Assembly: GCA_041584475.1 (NCBI GenBank)
Contig: JBFHDX010000053.1
Coordinates: forward strand, 1-25,023
From: JBFHDX01 sp041584475
GTDB lineage: Bacteria; Pseudomonadota; Alphaproteobacteria; UBA8366; JADFVY01
Length of the DNA: 25,023 nt
Direction of reading: 5' to 3'
A model generated the notes under the pieces. That model was not told where the DNA came from, did not search any database, and was given only the letters and a program-made list of their open reading frames with translations. Shown piece by piece: positions 24,375 through 25,023 of the stretch. Each line of letters begins with the position of its first letter. The stretch's first letter is position 1. The position numbers and the translations under genes are program-made.

Positions 24375-25023
24375 TTACCGTCCCTGCTGACCGAAGAAGC
24401 GGAAGAAGTCACTATCCGGGCTGAGAACCATCGTCGTCCCCTCGCTGGCAAGGCTCTGGCGATATTGCTGCATCGACTTGTAGAAGTCGAAGAAATCGGG
24501 ATCGCGGCCGTAGGCATCGGCAAGAATCGTGACACGTTGGGCCTCGCCCTCGCCGCGCAGGATCTCGGCTTCCCGCTCGGCCTCGGCGATGAGGACGGTC
24601 TTCTCGCGGTCGGCACGAGCCCGGATCTTCTGCGCTTCCTCGGTGCCCTCGGCACGAAGTTCGCGGGCCTCGCGTTCGCGCTCGGTGCGCATGCGATTGT
24701 ACACGTTCTGGCTGATTTCCGTCGGTAGGTCGGTGCGGCCGATGCGGATGTCGACGAGCTGTATGCCGAAGCCGGGCGCCGCACTGTCCACCTCGGAACG
24801 GATCTGGGCCATGATGTCGTCGCGTTCCTCCGAGAGCAGGTCGCTGAGCGCGACCTTGGCGATGATGCGCTTGATGGCGCCGTTGACGATACGGCCGAAG
24901 CGGTCCTGGAAATTGTTCTCGGTGCGCACCGACTGGAAGAACAGCAGCGGATCCGTGATGCGGTACCGGGTATAGGCATCGACATTGATGCGCTTCTTGT
25001 CGATCAGCTGCACCTGCACCGCC
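24375..25023 (-). CDS. hflC: FtsH protease modulator HflC, 5' partial
   Basis: The frame is open to the right edge, so the N-terminal anchor and hflK lie outside. The visible part is the SPFH/Band 7 domain (DKKRINVDAYTRYRITDPLLFF, VRTENNFQDRFGRIVNGAI) and the long alanine/glutamate/arginine-rich coiled coil (REREARELRAEGTEEAQKIRARADREK). The typical C-terminus is RDPDFFDFYKSMQQYRQSL followed by MVLSPDSDFFRFF. HflC with HflK forms a membrane cage around FtsH and limits its access to membrane substrates. The gene order hflC, DUF2065, degP supports the assignment. Confidence 0.96.
   Translation of the reverse strand, partial: AVQVQLIDKKRINVDAYTRYRITDPLLFFQSVRTENNFQDRFGRIVNGAIKRIIAKVALSDLLSEERDDIMAQIRSEVDSAAPGFGIQLVDIRIGRTDLPTEISQNVYNRMRTEREREARELRAEGTEEAQKIRARADREKTVLIAEAEREAEILRGEGEAQRVTILADAYGRDPDFFDFYKSMQQYRQSLASEGTTMVLSPDSDFFRFFGQQGR

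Overview
The window is about 25 kb of GC-rich, gene-dense bacterial chromosome. It looks like an alphaproteobacterium, probably Rhodospirillales or a close relative. This rests on the codon bias, on gene order (hflC, DUF2065, degP, serB, miaA, ilvB, ilvN, ilvC, leuA) and on family features of individual proteins. The taxonomic call is inference because there is no rRNA here. I see no insertion sequence, prophage, CRISPR array or other sign of recent transfer. Nearly everything is core housekeeping.

Region 1 (1-3621, plus strand) begins inside an L,D-transpeptidase gene. It continues with a Tat-exported M15-type endopeptidase of the MepK/YcbK family, a DUF123 (Uri-type GIY-YIG) protein, a GloC/YcbL metallo-beta-lactamase-fold hydrolase and a DUF4396 membrane protein. 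The order transpeptidase, MepK, GloC matches ldtD-mepK-gloC of E. coli, with the DUF123 gene inserted. Region 2 (3704-7441) holds an exported amidohydrolase, an unrecognised 147-aa protein on the minus strand, and a PAS-PAS histidine kinase followed by a receiver-only response regulator. A tRNA-Lys(CTT) gene follows at 7527-7602 on the minus strand, with a good promoter.

Region 3 (7832-13435, minus strand) is the rod-shape cluster mreB-mreC-mreD-mrdA(PBP2)-rodA, tightly packed in that transcription order. Region 4 (13518-20205, minus strand) is a branched-chain amino-acid block transcribed miaA, ilvB, ilvN, ilvC, leuA. IlvBN makes acetolactate, IlvC makes the dihydroxy acid, and LeuA commits 2-ketoisovalerate to leucine. 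The 493-nt gap before leuA is the most information-rich non-coding stretch. It carries an AT-rich promoter-like region, a reading frame ending in a leucine-codon cluster, and a long hairpin that overlaps those codons, which together suggest an attenuator. A hairpin with a U-rich tail also precedes ilvB.

Region 5 (20253-25023) has serB (plus strand, divergent from miaA), an Fsr-like MFS transporter (minus, convergent with serB), a DegP/HtrA protease, a DUF2065 membrane protein and the 3' part of hflC (all minus). The degP gap carries a strong match to an alphaproteobacterial RpoH promoter, and degP is followed by a perfect 11-bp rho-independent terminator.

I do not see a previously undescribed multi-gene system. 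The best leads are regulatory: the leuA leader, the ilvB leader hairpin, a bipartite motif shared by both leaders, the degP heat-shock promoter, the putative operator in front of mepK, and a 72-nt near-perfect inverted repeat before the DUF4396 gene.
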